Positions 15,731-25,220 of a stretch of 64,000 nucleotides of DNA are shown here, in pieces (the first letter of the stretch is position 1; each line of letters begins with the position of its first letter). A program made the translations under genes and the position numbers. The notes beneath the pieces are model-generated. The model saw nothing but the letters and a program-made list of their open reading frames with translations, was not told the origin of the DNA and ran no database searches. Source of the stretch: Actinoplanes octamycinicus (GTDB lineage Bacteria; Actinomycetota; Actinomycetes; Mycobacteriales; Micromonosporaceae). The DNA lies in the NCBI RefSeq assembly GCF_014205225.1, contig NZ_JACHNB010000001.1:434001-498000 (forward strand). Reading direction: 5' to 3'.

Positions 15731-16234
15731 ATGGGGACGGTGATCCGGGCGCTGACGCCGGACGATGTCGACGAGGTCGCCGCCGTCCACGTGCGCAGCA
15801 CCCGGGCGAGCCAGGCCGGGATCCTGCCGGCCGAGCACCTCGCCGCCCTGGACCCGGCGGTCTTCGCGGCGCGGCGCCGCAGCGTGCGGGCCGAGCCGGG
15901 CCGGCAGACCCTGGTCGCCGAGCGGGAGGGCCGGATCGCCGGGTTCGCCAGTTTCGGCCCGGACCGGGAAGAACCGGCCCTCGGCGAGCTCTACGCGATC
16001 TACGTCGACCCGGCGCACTGGGGAGGCGACGCGGGCTGGCTGCTGTTCGCGGCGGTGCGGGACGCCCTGCGTGACCGGGGCTTCCCGGAGATGCGCCTGT
16101 GGGTGCTGGCCGGCAACGAGCGGGCGCGGCACTTCTACGAACGGGCCGGGATGACCACCGACGGGATGCCGGTGACACACCGGGCGGGCGCCGGGATCGA
16201 CGTGCCGAAACTGCGCTACCGGCGTCCTCTGTAG
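15731..16234 (+). CDS. GNAT family N-acetyltransferase
   Basis: A 167-residue protein (start MGTVIRALTPDDVDEVAAVH) with the GNAT fold. It has the motif A region YAIYVDPAHWGGDAGWLLFA (acetyl-CoA pyrophosphate binding) and a C-terminal MRLWVLAGNERARHFYERAG strand-helix typical of motif B. The usual R/Q-x-x-G-x-G/A loop is partly changed (HWGGDAG). The substrate is unknown. It diverges from the YcaQ-like gene over 41 bp and is followed after 9 bp by a second GNAT gene of similar size, so the two form a small bicistron. Confidence 0.82.
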   Translation: MGTVIRALTPDDVDEVAAVHVRSTRASQAGILPAEHLAALDPAVFAARRRSVRAEPGRQTLVAEREGRIAGFASFGPDREEPALGELYAIYVDPAHWGGDAGWLLFAAVRDALRDRGFPEMRLWVLAGNERARHFYERAGMTTDGMPVTHRAGAGIDVPKLRYRRPL

Positions 16235-16243
16235 GCTGCCGCC

Positions 16244-16804
16244 ATGGCTCTCGGCTTCGTCCGTCCCGCGCGTCCCGAGGACGCCCCGGAGATCGCTCGC
16301 ATCCAGCTGGTCACCTGGCGCAGCGCGTACCGGCGCATGTTCCCGGCGCACGTGCTGGCCCAGCTCGACGAGCAGATGCTGGCCACCGGCTGGACCGAGG
16401 CGATCACCGCGCCGCCGTCCGCCCGGCACCGGGTGCTGATCGCCGTCGAGCAGGCCGAGACAGCCGAGCACGTGGTCGGCTTCGCGGCCGCCGGGCCGGC
16501 CGACGAGCAGGCCCTGGCGCCGGAGGAGCCGCCGCTGCCGCCCTCCGTCGCGGCGGTCACCGACCTGCTGGTCGAGCCGCGCTGGGGCCGCCGCGGGCAC
16601 GGCAGCCGGCTGCTGGCGGCGGCCGTCGACCTGTGGCGCGAGGACGGCTTCGGGGCGGCGGTGGCCTGGGTCTACGACTCGGACACGGTGATGCGCAAGT
16701 TCCTGGAGTCGGCCGGGTGGGAGCCGGACGGGGCCGGGCGCGCCCTCGACGTCGAGGACCTGCTGGTCCCCCAGCTCCGCCTGCACGTCGATCTGTCCCA
16801 GTAA
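16244..16804 (+). CDS. GNAT family N-acetyltransferase
   Basis: The 186-residue product contains the GNAT acetyl-CoA motif LLVEPRWGRRGHGSRLLAAA (RRGHGS loop, residues about 106-125) and the N-terminal helix region PEDAPEIARIQLVTWRSAYR seen in many actinobacterial GNAT proteins. The C-terminal motif (AWVYDSDTVMRKFLESAGWE) resembles RimI/toxin-type acetyltransferases. The substrate cannot be inferred. The start codon is nine bases after the preceding GNAT stop, implying coupled expression. Downstream there is no gene for almost 900 bp, only tandem repeats and a palindrome, marking the border of the accessory island. Confidence 0.82.
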   Translation: MALGFVRPARPEDAPEIARIQLVTWRSAYRRMFPAHVLAQLDEQMLATGWTEAITAPPSARHRVLIAVEQAETAEHVVGFAAAGPADEQALAPEEPPLPPSVAAVTDLLVEPRWGRRGHGSRLLAAAVDLWREDGFGAAVAWVYDSDTVMRKFLESAGWEPDGAGRALDVEDLLVPQLRLHVDLSQ

Positions 16805-16834
16805 GCGCACTGCGGTCACGCCGCGTCCTCGGGC

Positions 16835-17120
16835 CCGGCCCGCTCACAGGCCGGCCCGCTTACAGGCCGGCCCGCTTACAGGCCGGCCCGTTACCGGCCG
16901 GCCCGCTTACAGCCAGCTCCGCTCGCACAGGGCGGCCTGTTTATAGCCTGTCCCAGTCACAGCCGGGCGCCGGTCATAGGCGTGCCTCGGGCACAGGCGC
17001 ACTCTGCTCACAGGTCGGTCCCGCTCATAGGCTGCGCCTCTGGCGGCTCGGCCCGCTCACAGCCCGCCCCGCTCACAGCCCGCCCCGCTCACAGCCCGCC
17101 CCGCTCACAGCCCGCCCTCC
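16835..17120 (+). repeat. Degenerate tandem array of a ~16-bp unit
   Basis: About 17 head-to-tail units of 14-18 bp with consensus CCGGCCCGCTCACAGG. The first three and last three units are nearly identical (CCCGCTTACAGG and CCCGCTCACAGC forms), and the middle ones are diverged (for example CCTGTCCCAGTCACAG). No spacer sequences separate units, so it is not a CRISPR array. No convincing ORF runs through it. It starts 30 bp after the second GNAT gene. Positions 17121-17213 between this and the next array are unique. Confidence 0.85.
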
Positions 17121-17213
17121 CAGGGGGACCATCCCTGGACAAGCGTGGCGGATTTTCAGGGGCGCCGCCGGGCGGCCTGTGGAAAACCCGGGAATGTGGA
17201 CGGGTTGCGCTTC

Positions 17214-17609
17214 GGTGAGACGGCGGCGCTTCACTGGGGCCGCGGAGCCTCGCTAGGACGGCGGCGCTTCGCTAGGACTGCGGAGCGCCGGTGAGACGCG
17301 GCGCTTCGCTGGGACAACGGCGCTGAGCTTGGACTGTGGAATCCCGGTGAGACAGCGGCGCCTCACTGGGACAACGGCCCCTCGCTGGAACTGCGAAGCC
17401 CCGGTGAGACAGCCGCGCTCCCCCGGGACAACGGCGCATCGCTCGGACTGCGCAGCCCCGGTGAGACAGCCGCGCTTCACTGGGACGACGGCGCTTCGCT
17501 CGGACTGCGAAGCCCCGGTGAGACAGCCGCGCTTCGCTGGGACAACGGCGCTTCGCTCGGACTGCGGGGCCTCGCTGGGACAGCTGGCTTCGTGGGACGG
17601 CGGGGTTCC
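17214..17609 (+). repeat. Nested tandem array: 19-bp unit organised in 57-bp triplets
   Basis: About 21 consecutive 19-bp units (a few are 18 bp) fit a pattern of G(G/C)T plus two bases, then GAC, then a GC-rich tail ending in CTTC or CCCC. In the right half three unit types alternate in strict order: GGTGAGACAGCCGCGCTTC, GCTGGGACAACGGCGCTTC, GCTCGGACTGCGAAGCCCC. The higher-order period is therefore 57 bp, about six triplets. Because 57 is a multiple of three, long frames stay open on both strands and produce apparent 19-residue protein repeats; I do not regard these as genes. The array ends 23 bp before the palindrome invaded by the IS element. Confidence 0.88.
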
Positions 17610-17632
17610 GGTGACCAGCCGCGGACAGTGAA

Positions 17633-17688
17633 GAGGGCGGCGATCGCTTTGGACGCGCAGCGGCCAGATCGCCGCCCTCGGCCCGCGC
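17633..17688 (+). repeat. Palindromic REP-like repeat, left half of the IS-interrupted copy
   Basis: A perfect 13-bp stem (17633-17645 with 17667-17679) encloses the same loop seen at 6463-6483 (TGGACGCGCAGCGGCCA). Compared with the intact copy, paired stem bases differ on both sides (AGATC/GATCT there, CGATC/GATCG here), so pairing is preserved. The half ends in GGCCCGCGC (17680-17688), which abuts the left end of the IS110 element. Confidence 0.75.
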
Positions 17689-17729
17689 TACTTAAAGAGA
17701 ATTTGGTGTACGACCGCGGCCCGGCCAGG

Positions 17730-17885
17730 CTTGGTCGAGGTGATCGGTAGGGTGCTCAGGCCCGCGCTGCCCACTCATATGGCGGGGTGTGGCTCTCTCC
17801 CGGCTTGGACCCTGCCGGTCACCGTGGCGCGGAGTGGCTGAAGAGGGGTTTGCCCAGCTGTAAGTAGCGTTGCCCTCCCGCTGGT
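17730..17885 (+). ncRNA. Predicted IS110 bridge RNA
   Basis: The region upstream of the transposase has the expected order of a bridge RNA. A stem of 15 bp (17739-17753 with 17809-17823, two G-U pairs) encloses the target loop. In it, 17759-17768 (GGCCCGCGCT) equals the left target flank plus core, and 17797-17804 (CTCCCGGC) is the reverse complement of core plus right flank (GCCGGGAG). A second loop follows: 17842-17849 (AGAGGGGT) equals the right end of the element (19103-19110), and 17861-17868 (TAAGTAGC) is the reverse complement of GCTACTTA at the left junction. GCGGAG (17829-17834) with GCCCTCCCGC (17872-17881) can close this donor loop. Exact RNA ends are not known. Confidence 0.82.
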
Positions 17886-17922
17886 GTGGTTCTGCCGCGA
17901 CGACGGGAAGGTCAACGGGTAC

Positions 17923-19101
17923 ATGGGTCAGCTGATCATTGGAGTCGATCCGCACAAGCGGTCCGCGACGATCGAGATCATCAACGAGCGTGAACAGGTG
18001 CTGGCCCGTGGCAGGTACGGCACCGACACCGGTGGCTACCAGCAGATGCTCGCCGCCGGCCGCCGTCACGCCGGCCGGGTGTGGGCGGTCGAGGGCTGTA
18101 ACGGCATCGGCCGGCACCTGGCCCAGCGGCTGGTCGCCGACGGCGAAACCGTGCTGGACGTCCCGGCGAAACTCGCCGCGAAAGCCCGCAACTTTGACAC
18201 CGGGCACGGCCGTAAAACCGACGGTCACGACGCGCACCACATCGCGGTGACCGCCCTGCGCACCCCGGGCCTGCGCCGCGTTCACGCCGACGGCGCCACC
18301 GTCGCGCTGCGGCTGCTGGCCGACCGCCGCGACCAGCTCGGCGCCACCCGCACCGAGACCATCAACCGGCTGCACCAGCTACTGCTCGAACTGATCCCCG
18401 GCGGCGCGAAGAAGAACCTGACCACCGACCAGGCCCGCACCCTGCTCGAACGCGTCAGCGTCCCGGCCGGCGACATCGTCACCGCCACCCGCTATCAGCT
18501 GGCCGGCGACCTGGCCGACGAGCTCACCACCCTGGACACCAAGATCAAAGCAGCCAACCGGCAGCTGAAGACCGTGCTGGCCGCCACCGGCACCCAGCTG
18601 ACCAGCCTCAACGGCATCGGCCCCTCCGGCGCCGCCCGCCTGCTCGGCGACATCGGCGACATCAGCCGCTTCCCGACCCGCGGGCACTTCGCCACCTGGA
18701 ACGGCACCGCCCCCATCGACGTGTCCTCCGGCGACAACCATCATCACCGGCTCAACCGGGCCGGGAACCGGCGCATCAACCGGGTCCTGCACATCATGGC
18801 CATCACCCAGCTCCGCTTCGACACCCCCGGCCGCGCCTACTACCAGCGCAAACGCGCCGAAGGCAAAACCGCGATGGAAGCCATGCGAGCGTTGAAACGA
18901 CGCCTGTCCGACACCGTCTACCGCCAAATGATCAAAGACGACCACACGGCACAACAGACAGCGACGGGTCCGGGAGGACACACGGGGGCGACTCTGAACT
19001 CCAGCGCGGCCGACCCAAACCCCAAGATCGACACTTCGGAAAAGTCACAACCCGGACCCGCCAACCACCACCCTAAAACACCCCTCACACCAACCCCTTG
19101 A
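17923..19101 (+). CDS. IS110-family transposase (DEDD plus Ser recombinase)
   Basis: A 392-residue transposase. The N-terminal RuvC-like domain has D9 (GVDPHK), E57 (VWAVEGCNG), D100 and D103 (KTDGHDAHH), which is the DEDD set. A central helical region follows, and the C-terminal Tnp domain has SLNGIGPSGAARLLGDIGD and the serine segment APIDVSSGDNHHHRLNRAGN (S268/S269). IS110 enzymes form an RNA-guided complex that joins a circular donor to a target. The ATG at 17923 matches the usual start (MGQLIIGVDPHK); a GTG frame from 17884 would run into the predicted bridge RNA. The stop codon lies in the right end, two bases before the donor-matching AGAGGGGT. No frameshift is visible, so the element looks active or recently active. 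Confidence 0.93.
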   Translation: MGQLIIGVDPHKRSATIEIINEREQVLARGRYGTDTGGYQQMLAAGRRHAGRVWAVEGCNGIGRHLAQRLVADGETVLDVPAKLAAKARNFDTGHGRKTDGHDAHHIAVTALRTPGLRRVHADGATVALRLLADRRDQLGATRTETINRLHQLLLELIPGGAKKNLTTDQARTLLERVSVPAGDIVTATRYQLAGDLADELTTLDTKIKAANRQLKTVLAATGTQLTSLNGIGPSGAARLLGDIGDISRFPTRGHFATWNGTAPIDVSSGDNHHHRLNRAGNRRINRVLHIMAITQLRFDTPGRAYYQRKRAEGKTAMEAMRALKRRLSDTVYRQMIKDDHTAQQTATGPGGHTGATLNSSAADPNPKIDTSEKSQPGPANHHPKTPLTPTP

Positions 19102-19112
19102 CAGAGGGGTGC

Positions 19113-19135
19113 CGGGAGCATGCGATCCGCACCCC
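19113..19135 (+). repeat. Palindromic repeat, right half of the IS-interrupted copy
   Basis: Bases 19114-19135 are identical to 6506-6527 (GGGAGCATGCGATCCGCACC plus CC). This half lies immediately right of the IS110 element and completes the target repeat begun at 17633-17688. Beyond it, sequence similarity to the other locus stops. Confidence 0.75.
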
Positions 19136-19199
19136 GCCGGGCCTGCGTATATGACGCTCTGGAAGTTGATCTTGAGAAGGCCGGAAAACCGAGACGACA

Positions 19200-19217
19200 G
19201 CCCGGGGAAACCCGGGA
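19200..19217 (-). terminator. Small hairpin downstream of dapB
   Basis: CCCGGG (19201-19206) and CCCGGG (19211-19216) flank a four-base GAAA loop, 24 bp beyond the dapB stop on the minus strand. There is no T-run, so termination activity is uncertain. The rest of 19136-19240 shows nothing recognisable. Confidence 0.35.
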
Positions 19218-19240
19218 ACCTTCAGCGGGAACCGGGCCGG

Positions 19241-20999
<1,759 letters not shown>

Positions 21000-21010
21000 G
21001 GGTCCCAAGG

Positions 21011-22345
21011 TTAACCAGGGGGAAACGCGCCCTCGTCGAACGGCCCCACCACTGCCAAGGAGTGTCGATGTGCCAGCAGATCCGCGGCCACCCGCCCGAC
21101 ATCGGCGACGGTCACCGCGTCCACCCGGCCGAGCAGCTCGTCCACGCCCATCAGGTGGCCGTGCAGCAGCTCGGACTTGGCCAGCCGGCTCATCCGCGAG
21201 CCGGTGTCCTCCAGCCCCAGCACGTACGACCCCTTGACCATGCCCTTGCCGCGGACCAGTTCCTCGGCGGTGATCCCGTCCTGCGCCACCCGGTCGAGCT
21301 CGGTGCGGATCAGGTCGAGCACCTCGCCGGCCTTGCCCGGGGCGCAGCCGGCGTAGACACCGAACAGGCCGGAGTCGGCGTACTGGGCGGCGTACGAGTA
21401 CACCGAGTAGGCCAGGCCCCGCTTCTCCCGGATCTCCTGGAAGAGGCGGCTGGACATGCCGCCGCCGAGGATGTTGTTGAGCACGCCGAGGGCGAAGCGG
21501 CGCTCGTCGTACCGGCTCAGGCCGACGCCGCCGAGCACGATGTGCGCCTGCTCGGTGTCCCGGTGCAGCACCACGGTGTGCGGTTTCTGCACCCGGACCC
21601 GCTTGTCGCCGTCCCGCGGCCCGGCCGGCTCGGCGCCACCGGTGTCCAGCGGGGTGCCGGCCAGCGCCTTGCGGACCAGCCGGACCACCAGCGCGTGGTC
21701 CAGGTTGCCGGCCGCCGCGATGACGATCTCCGGCGCCCGGTACCGCTTGCGGTAGAAGGTGTTGATCTGGTTCCGGGTCATCGGGGTGACCGACTCCGGG
21801 GTGCCGGAGATCAGCCGGCCCAGCGGGTGGTTGCCGTAGATCGCCTCGGCGAAGACGTCGTGCACCTCGTCGCCCGGCTCGTCCTCGTGCATGGCGATCT
21901 CCTCGAGGATCACGCCTCGCTCGGTCTCCACGTCGGCGGGCTCGAGGATCGAGTCGGCCACCGCGTCCACCAGCACGTCCACCGCCAGCGGCAGGTCGCT
22001 GTCCAGCACCCGCGCGTAGTAGCAGGTGTATTCCTTGGTGGTGAAGGCGTTGGTCTCGCCGCCCACCGCCTCGATCTCCGCGGAGATCTGCAGCGCGGTG
22101 CGCTTGTGGGTGCCCTTGAAGAGCAGGTGCTCGAGGAAGTGTGAGGCGCCGGACATGGCCGGGGTCTCGTCGCGCGAGCCGATCCCGACCCAGACGCCGA
22201 GGGCTGCGCTGCGGGTGGTCGGGATCGCCTCGGTGATGATGCGCAGGCCGGACGGGAGCGTGGTGCGACGCACGCCGTCCTGCAGGGTCTGGGTAAGAGA
22301 ACGGGCCGGCCGACCGGCCGGCCCGTTCCCAACACGAGGTGTCAC
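21011..22345 (-). CDS. M16-family zinc metalloprotease (PepR/processing-peptidase type)
   Basis: A 444-residue pitrilysin-family peptidase. The inverted zinc motif H-x-x-E-H is in ASHFLEHLLFKG, and the third ligand glutamate is in ETERGVILEEIAMHEDEPGD. The second, inactive half-domain contains the RGLAYSVYSYAAQYADSGLF motif. It is homologous to the mycobacterial PepR, whose gene also directly follows pnp (gpsI). The GTG start at 22345 is adjacent to the pnp stop without any spacer, so translation must be coupled. The substrate is not known. Confidence 0.92.
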   Translation of the reverse strand: MTPRVGNGPAGRPARSLTQTLQDGVRRTTLPSGLRIITEAIPTTRSAALGVWVGIGSRDETPAMSGASHFLEHLLFKGTHKRTALQISAEIEAVGGETNAFTTKEYTCYYARVLDSDLPLAVDVLVDAVADSILEPADVETERGVILEEIAMHEDEPGDEVHDVFAEAIYGNHPLGRLISGTPESVTPMTRNQINTFYRKRYRAPEIVIAAAGNLDHALVVRLVRKALAGTPLDTGGAEPAGPRDGDKRVRVQKPHTVVLHRDTEQAHIVLGGVGLSRYDERRFALGVLNNILGGGMSSRLFQEIREKRGLAYSVYSYAAQYADSGLFGVYAGCAPGKAGEVLDLIRTELDRVAQDGITAEELVRGKGMVKGSYVLGLEDTGSRMSRLAKSELLHGHLMGVDELLGRVDAVTVADVGRVAADLLAHRHSLAVVGPFDEGAFPPG

Positions 22346-24670
22346 TTAGTCGCGGCGCTCGCCACGGTCACCGGACGGCCGGGACCGGCGGCGACGGGGC
22401 TCGCCGCCGCCCTCGCGGTTCTCCCGCGGGGCGCGCTCCTCGCGCGGCTTGGCCTCGCCGGACGCCGCGGCCGGAGCCGGGGCCTCCTCGCCCTCCGGGC
22501 GCACCTTGTCCAGGTAGATCTTGCCGCGCGCGTCGATGTCCGCGATCTGGACCTCGACCTTGTCGCCGACGTTGAGGAAGTCCTCGACCTTGTCGACCCG
22601 CTTGCCGTCGCCCACCTTGGAGATGTGCAGCAGGCCGTCACGGCCGGGCAGCAGCGAGATGAACGCGCCGAACGCGGCCGTCTTCACCACGGTGCCGAGG
22701 AACTTGTCGCCCATCTTCGGCAGGGTCGGGTTGGCGATCGCGTTGATCCGCTCGACCGCGGCCTCGGCGGCCGGGCCGTTGGTCGCGCCGACGTAGATCG
22801 TGCCGTCGTCCTCGATCGAGATGTCGGCGCCGGTCTCGTCCTGGATCGCGTTGATGGTCTGACCCTTCGGGCCGATCACCATGCCGATCTTGTCGACCGG
22901 GATCTTCACGGTGGTGACCCGCGGGGCGTGCTCGCTCATCGCAGCCGGGGACTCGATCGCGGCGTTCATCACGGCCAGGATCGTCGCCCGGGCCTCGTGC
23001 GCCTGCTGCAGCGCGCCGGCCAGCACGTCCGACGGGATGCCGTCGAGCTTGGTGTCCAGCTGCAGGGCGGTGACGAACTCGCTGGTGCCGGCGACCTTGA
23101 AGTCCATGTCACCGAACGCGTCCTCGGCGCCCAGGATGTCGGTCAGCGCGATGTACTGCGTCTTGCCGTCGACCTCGTCCGAGATCAGGCCCATCGCGAT
23201 GCCGGCGACCGGCGCCTTCAGCGGCACACCGGCGGCGAGCAGGGACAGCGTCGAGGCGCAGACCGAGCCCATCGAGGTGGAACCGTTGGAGCCGAGGGCC
23301 TCGGAAACCTGACGGATCGCGTACGGGAACTCCTCGCGCGACGGCAGCACCGGCACCAGCGCGCGCTCGGCCAGCGCACCGTGGCCGATCTCACGCCGCT
23401 TCGGCGAGCCGACCCGGCCGGTCTCACCGGTCGAGTACGGCGGGAAGTTGTAGTTGTGCATGTAGCGCTTGGTCTTCTCCGGGGAGAGGGTGTCCAGCGC
23501 CTGCTCCATACGCAGCATGTTCAGGGTGGTGACGCCGAGGATCTGGGTCTCGCCCCGCTCGAACAGCGCCGAGCCGTGCACCCGCGGCAGCACGCCGATC
23601 TGCGCGGTCAGCGGGCGGATGTCCCGCGGGCCGCGGCCGTCGATGCGGATCTGCTCGCGCAGCACCCGCTGCCGGACCTCGGACTTGGTGATCGAGCGGA
23701 AGGCCGCGCTGATCTCCTTCTCCCGGCCCTCGAACCGCTCGTCGAGCAGCTCGTGCGCCTTCGCCTTGACCAGGTCGAGGGCTTCCTCGCGCTCCTGCTT
23801 GCCGGCGATCTTCAGCGCCTCGGCGACCTCGGCACGGACCGCGTCGCTGACCGCGCTGAGGACGTCGTCCTGGTAGTCCAGGAAGACCGGGAACTCGGCG
23901 ACCGGCTTGGCGGCCACGTCGGCCAGCTCGCTCTGCGCGCGGCAGAGCTCACGGATCGCCGGCTTGGCGGCCTCCAGGCCACCGGCCACGATCTCCTCGG
24001 TCGGCGCGGTGGCGCCGCCGGCGATCAGCTTGACCGCCTGCGGGGTGGCCTCGGCCTCGACCATCATGATCGCGACGTCGCCCTCGGCGGTGACCCGGCC
24101 GGCCACGACCATGTCGAAGGTGGCCCGCTCGAGCTCCTCGATGGTCGGGAAGGCGACCCACTGGCCGTCGATGTGCGCGATCCGGGTCGAGCCGACCGGG
24201 CCGCTGAACGGCAGGCCGGAGAGCTTGGTGGACATCGACGCGGCGTTCATCGCGACGACGTCGTACGGGTGGGCCGGGTCGAGGGCCAGCACGGTCTCGA
24301 CGACCTGGACCTCGTTGCGCAGGCCCTTGGTGAACGACGGGCGCAGCGGCCGGTCGATCAGCCGGCAGGTGAGGATGGCGTCCTCGCTGGGACGGCCCTC
24401 GCGCCGGAAGAACGAGCCGGGGATCCGGCCCGCGGCGTACATCCGCTCCTCGACGTCGACGGTCAGCGGGAAGAAGTCGAAGTGCTCCTTCGGCGCCTTG
24501 CTGGCCGTGGTCGCGGAGAGGACGGTGGTGTCGCCCAGCTGGACGATCACCGAACCGGCGGCCTGCTTGGCCAGGCGGCCGGTGGAGAAGACGATCTCGC
24601 GGGTGCCGAACGACCCGTTGTCGATGACTGCCGTACGAGATTCGGTGCCGAGAGCGGTCTGCTCTGTCAA
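22346..24670 (-). CDS. pnp: Polyribonucleotide nucleotidyltransferase (PNPase)
   Basis: A 774-residue phosphorolytic 3'-to-5' exoribonuclease that also polymerises RNA tails; in Streptomyces it was first described as guanosine pentaphosphate synthetase I. Two RNase PH-like cores are visible ([31 protein letters not shown] with [20 protein letters not shown]), then a KH domain ([20 protein letters not shown]) and an S1 domain ([11 protein letters not shown]) with a basic Arg/Glu-rich tail. The start is TTG at 24670, supported by AGGAG eight bases upstream. A large foldback in the leader (24726-24781) resembles the RNase III target through which rpsO-pnp messages are controlled in Streptomyces. 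Confidence 0.96.
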   Translation of the reverse strand: MTEQTALGTESRTAVIDNGSFGTREIVFSTGRLAKQAAGSVIVQLGDTTVLSATTASKAPKEHFDFFPLTVDVEERMYAAGRIPGSFFRREGRPSEDAILTCRLIDRPLRPSFTKGLRNEVQVVETVLALDPAHPYDVVAMNAASMSTKLSGLPFSGPVGSTRIAHIDGQWVAFPTIEELERATFDMVVAGRVTAEGDVAIMMVEAEATPQAVKLIAGGATAPTEEIVAGGLEAAKPAIRELCRAQSELADVAAKPVAEFPVFLDYQDDVLSAVSDAVRAEVAEALKIAGKQEREEALDLVKAKAHELLDERFEGREKEISAAFRSITKSEVRQRVLREQIRIDGRGPRDIRPLTAQIGVLPRVHGSALFERGETQILGVTTLNMLRMEQALDTLSPEKTKRYMHNYNFPPYSTGETGRVGSPKRREIGHGALAERALVPVLPSREEFPYAIRQVSEALGSNGSTSMGSVCASTLSLLAAGVPLKAPVAGIAMGLISDEVDGKTQYIALTDILGAEDAFGDMDFKVAGTSEFVTALQLDTKLDGIPSDVLAGALQQAHEARATILAVMNAAIESPAAMSEHAPRVTTVKIPVDKIGMVIGPKGQTINAIQDETGADISIEDDGTIYVGATNGPAAEAAVERINAIANPTLPKMGDKFLGTVVKTAAFGAFISLLPGRDGLLHISKVGDGKRVDKVEDFLNVGDKVEVQIADIDARGKIYLDKVRPEGEEAPAPAAASGEAKPREERAPRENREGGGEPRRRRSRPSGDRGERRD

Positions 24671-24725
24671 GTGAGGTACTCCTCTTCGTCGAGGACCCGG
24701 CGGTCTACAGCGCGTTTCAACAAGG

Positions 24726-24781
24726 CCGGTCTTCGATCGAAGTACCCAGGAGTGAGCCTGGGAACCACTACCGGAGACCGG
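24726..24781 (-). promoter_or_regulatory. Structured pnp leader (rpsO-pnp intergenic foldback)
   Basis: Outer arms CCGGTCT (24726-24732) and AGACCGG (24775-24781) enclose two inner hairpins: the palindrome CTTCGATCGAAG (24731-24742, sharing two bases with the outer arm) and CCCAGG/CCTGGG (24745-24750 with 24757-24762). Streptomyces has an RNase III-processed hairpin at the same place that limits PNPase synthesis; the same role is inferred here. Confidence 0.6.
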
Positions 24782-24826
24782 TGCTGCCGGGTGTGAGCCG
24801 CGCGGGTCCGTGGGGTGGTGTTACGC

Positions 24827-24850
24827 GGGGAGCGGCCGAAGCCGCTCCCC
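24827..24850 (-). terminator. rpsO terminator/attenuator with UUCG tetraloop
   Basis: A perfect 10-bp stem (GGGGAGCGGC at 24827-24836 with GCCGCTCCCC at 24841-24850) begins seven bases after the rpsO stop on the minus strand. On that strand the loop is TTCG closed by C-G, the exceptionally stable cUUCGg tetraloop. No T-run follows, so it may be only a partial terminator that lets some transcription enter pnp. Confidence 0.7.
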
Positions 24851-24857
24851 GGTCAAA

Positions 24858-25127
24858 CTATCGGCGCAGGCCGAGACGCTCGATGAGCGTCCGGTAGCGA
24901 GCGATGTCCTTCTTGTGAACGTAGTTCAGCAGGCGGCGGCGCTGGCCGACGAGCAGGAGCAGGCCACGACGGCTGTGGTGGTCGTGCTTGTGCTGCTTCA
25001 GGTGCTCGGTCAGGTCGGCGATCCGCTTGGTGAGCATGGCGACCTGAACCTCGGGCGAACCGGTGTCGCCCTCCTTGGTCGCGTACTCCGCCATGATCTT
25101 GTTCTTGGTGTCTTGGTCGAGCGCCAT
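24858..25127 (-). CDS. rpsO: 30S ribosomal protein S15
   Basis: An 89-residue protein of exactly the usual length. It contains the S15 signature [19 protein letters not shown] and the helix-turn region [20 protein letters not shown] that contacts the 16S rRNA central domain (helices 20-22). The final motif [20 protein letters not shown] is standard. ATG at 25127 gives the canonical start [11 protein letters not shown]. It lies between ribF and pnp, the order found throughout actinobacteria. Bacterial S15 often represses its own translation through a leader structure, but I did not identify one here. Confidence 0.97.
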   Translation of the reverse strand: MALDQDTKNKIMAEYATKEGDTGSPEVQVAMLTKRIADLTEHLKQHKHDHHSRRGLLLLVGQRRRLLNYVHKKDIARYRTLIERLGLRR

Positions 25128-25220
25128 GTTCTCCGAACTTCTGTGTTGCCGCTTCAAGGAATTTTCCGCAACCCGCGGCGTCGGGCAGGCGTGGCGGAAC
25201 GGTTAAACCCTACCAGGGGG

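Larger units (their letters stand above)
17689..19112 (+). mobile_element. IS110-family insertion sequence (about 1424 bp)
   Basis: Boundaries are set by comparison with the uninterrupted repeat at 6456-6527 and by guide matches in the element's own non-coding RNA. Left junction: GGCCCGC-GC then TACTTAAAG. Right junction: AGAGGGGT-GC then CGGGAGCATG. Both share the dinucleotide GC (17687-17688 and 19111-19112) as the likely recombination core. There are no terminal inverted repeats of the classical DDE kind and no longer target duplication, as expected for IS110. The size is typical. It contains a 5' non-coding region of about 230 bp and one transposase gene. The right end carries a CCCCT...AGGGG hairpin (19094-19109). 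Confidence 0.85.

Noticed and set aside
14472..16178. N-terminally extended version of the YcaQ-like protein
   Set aside because: The extra 160 residues are Arg/Pro-rich shadow of the GNAT gene on the other strand; the family start is at 15689.
16835..17609. Possible CRISPR array
   Set aside because: Units are contiguous without unique spacers, vary in sequence, and no cas genes are nearby.
17329..17631. Apparent protein with 19-residue repeats (CEAPVRQPRFAGTTALRSD type)
   Set aside because: The DNA is a tandem array with a 57-bp period, so any frame without a stop stays open on both strands. No ribosome-binding site or non-repetitive domain is present.
17884..17922. Earlier GTG start for the IS110 transposase
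   Set aside because: It would begin beside the predicted bridge RNA donor stem, and family members begin a few residues before the GVDPHK motif, as with ATG 17923.
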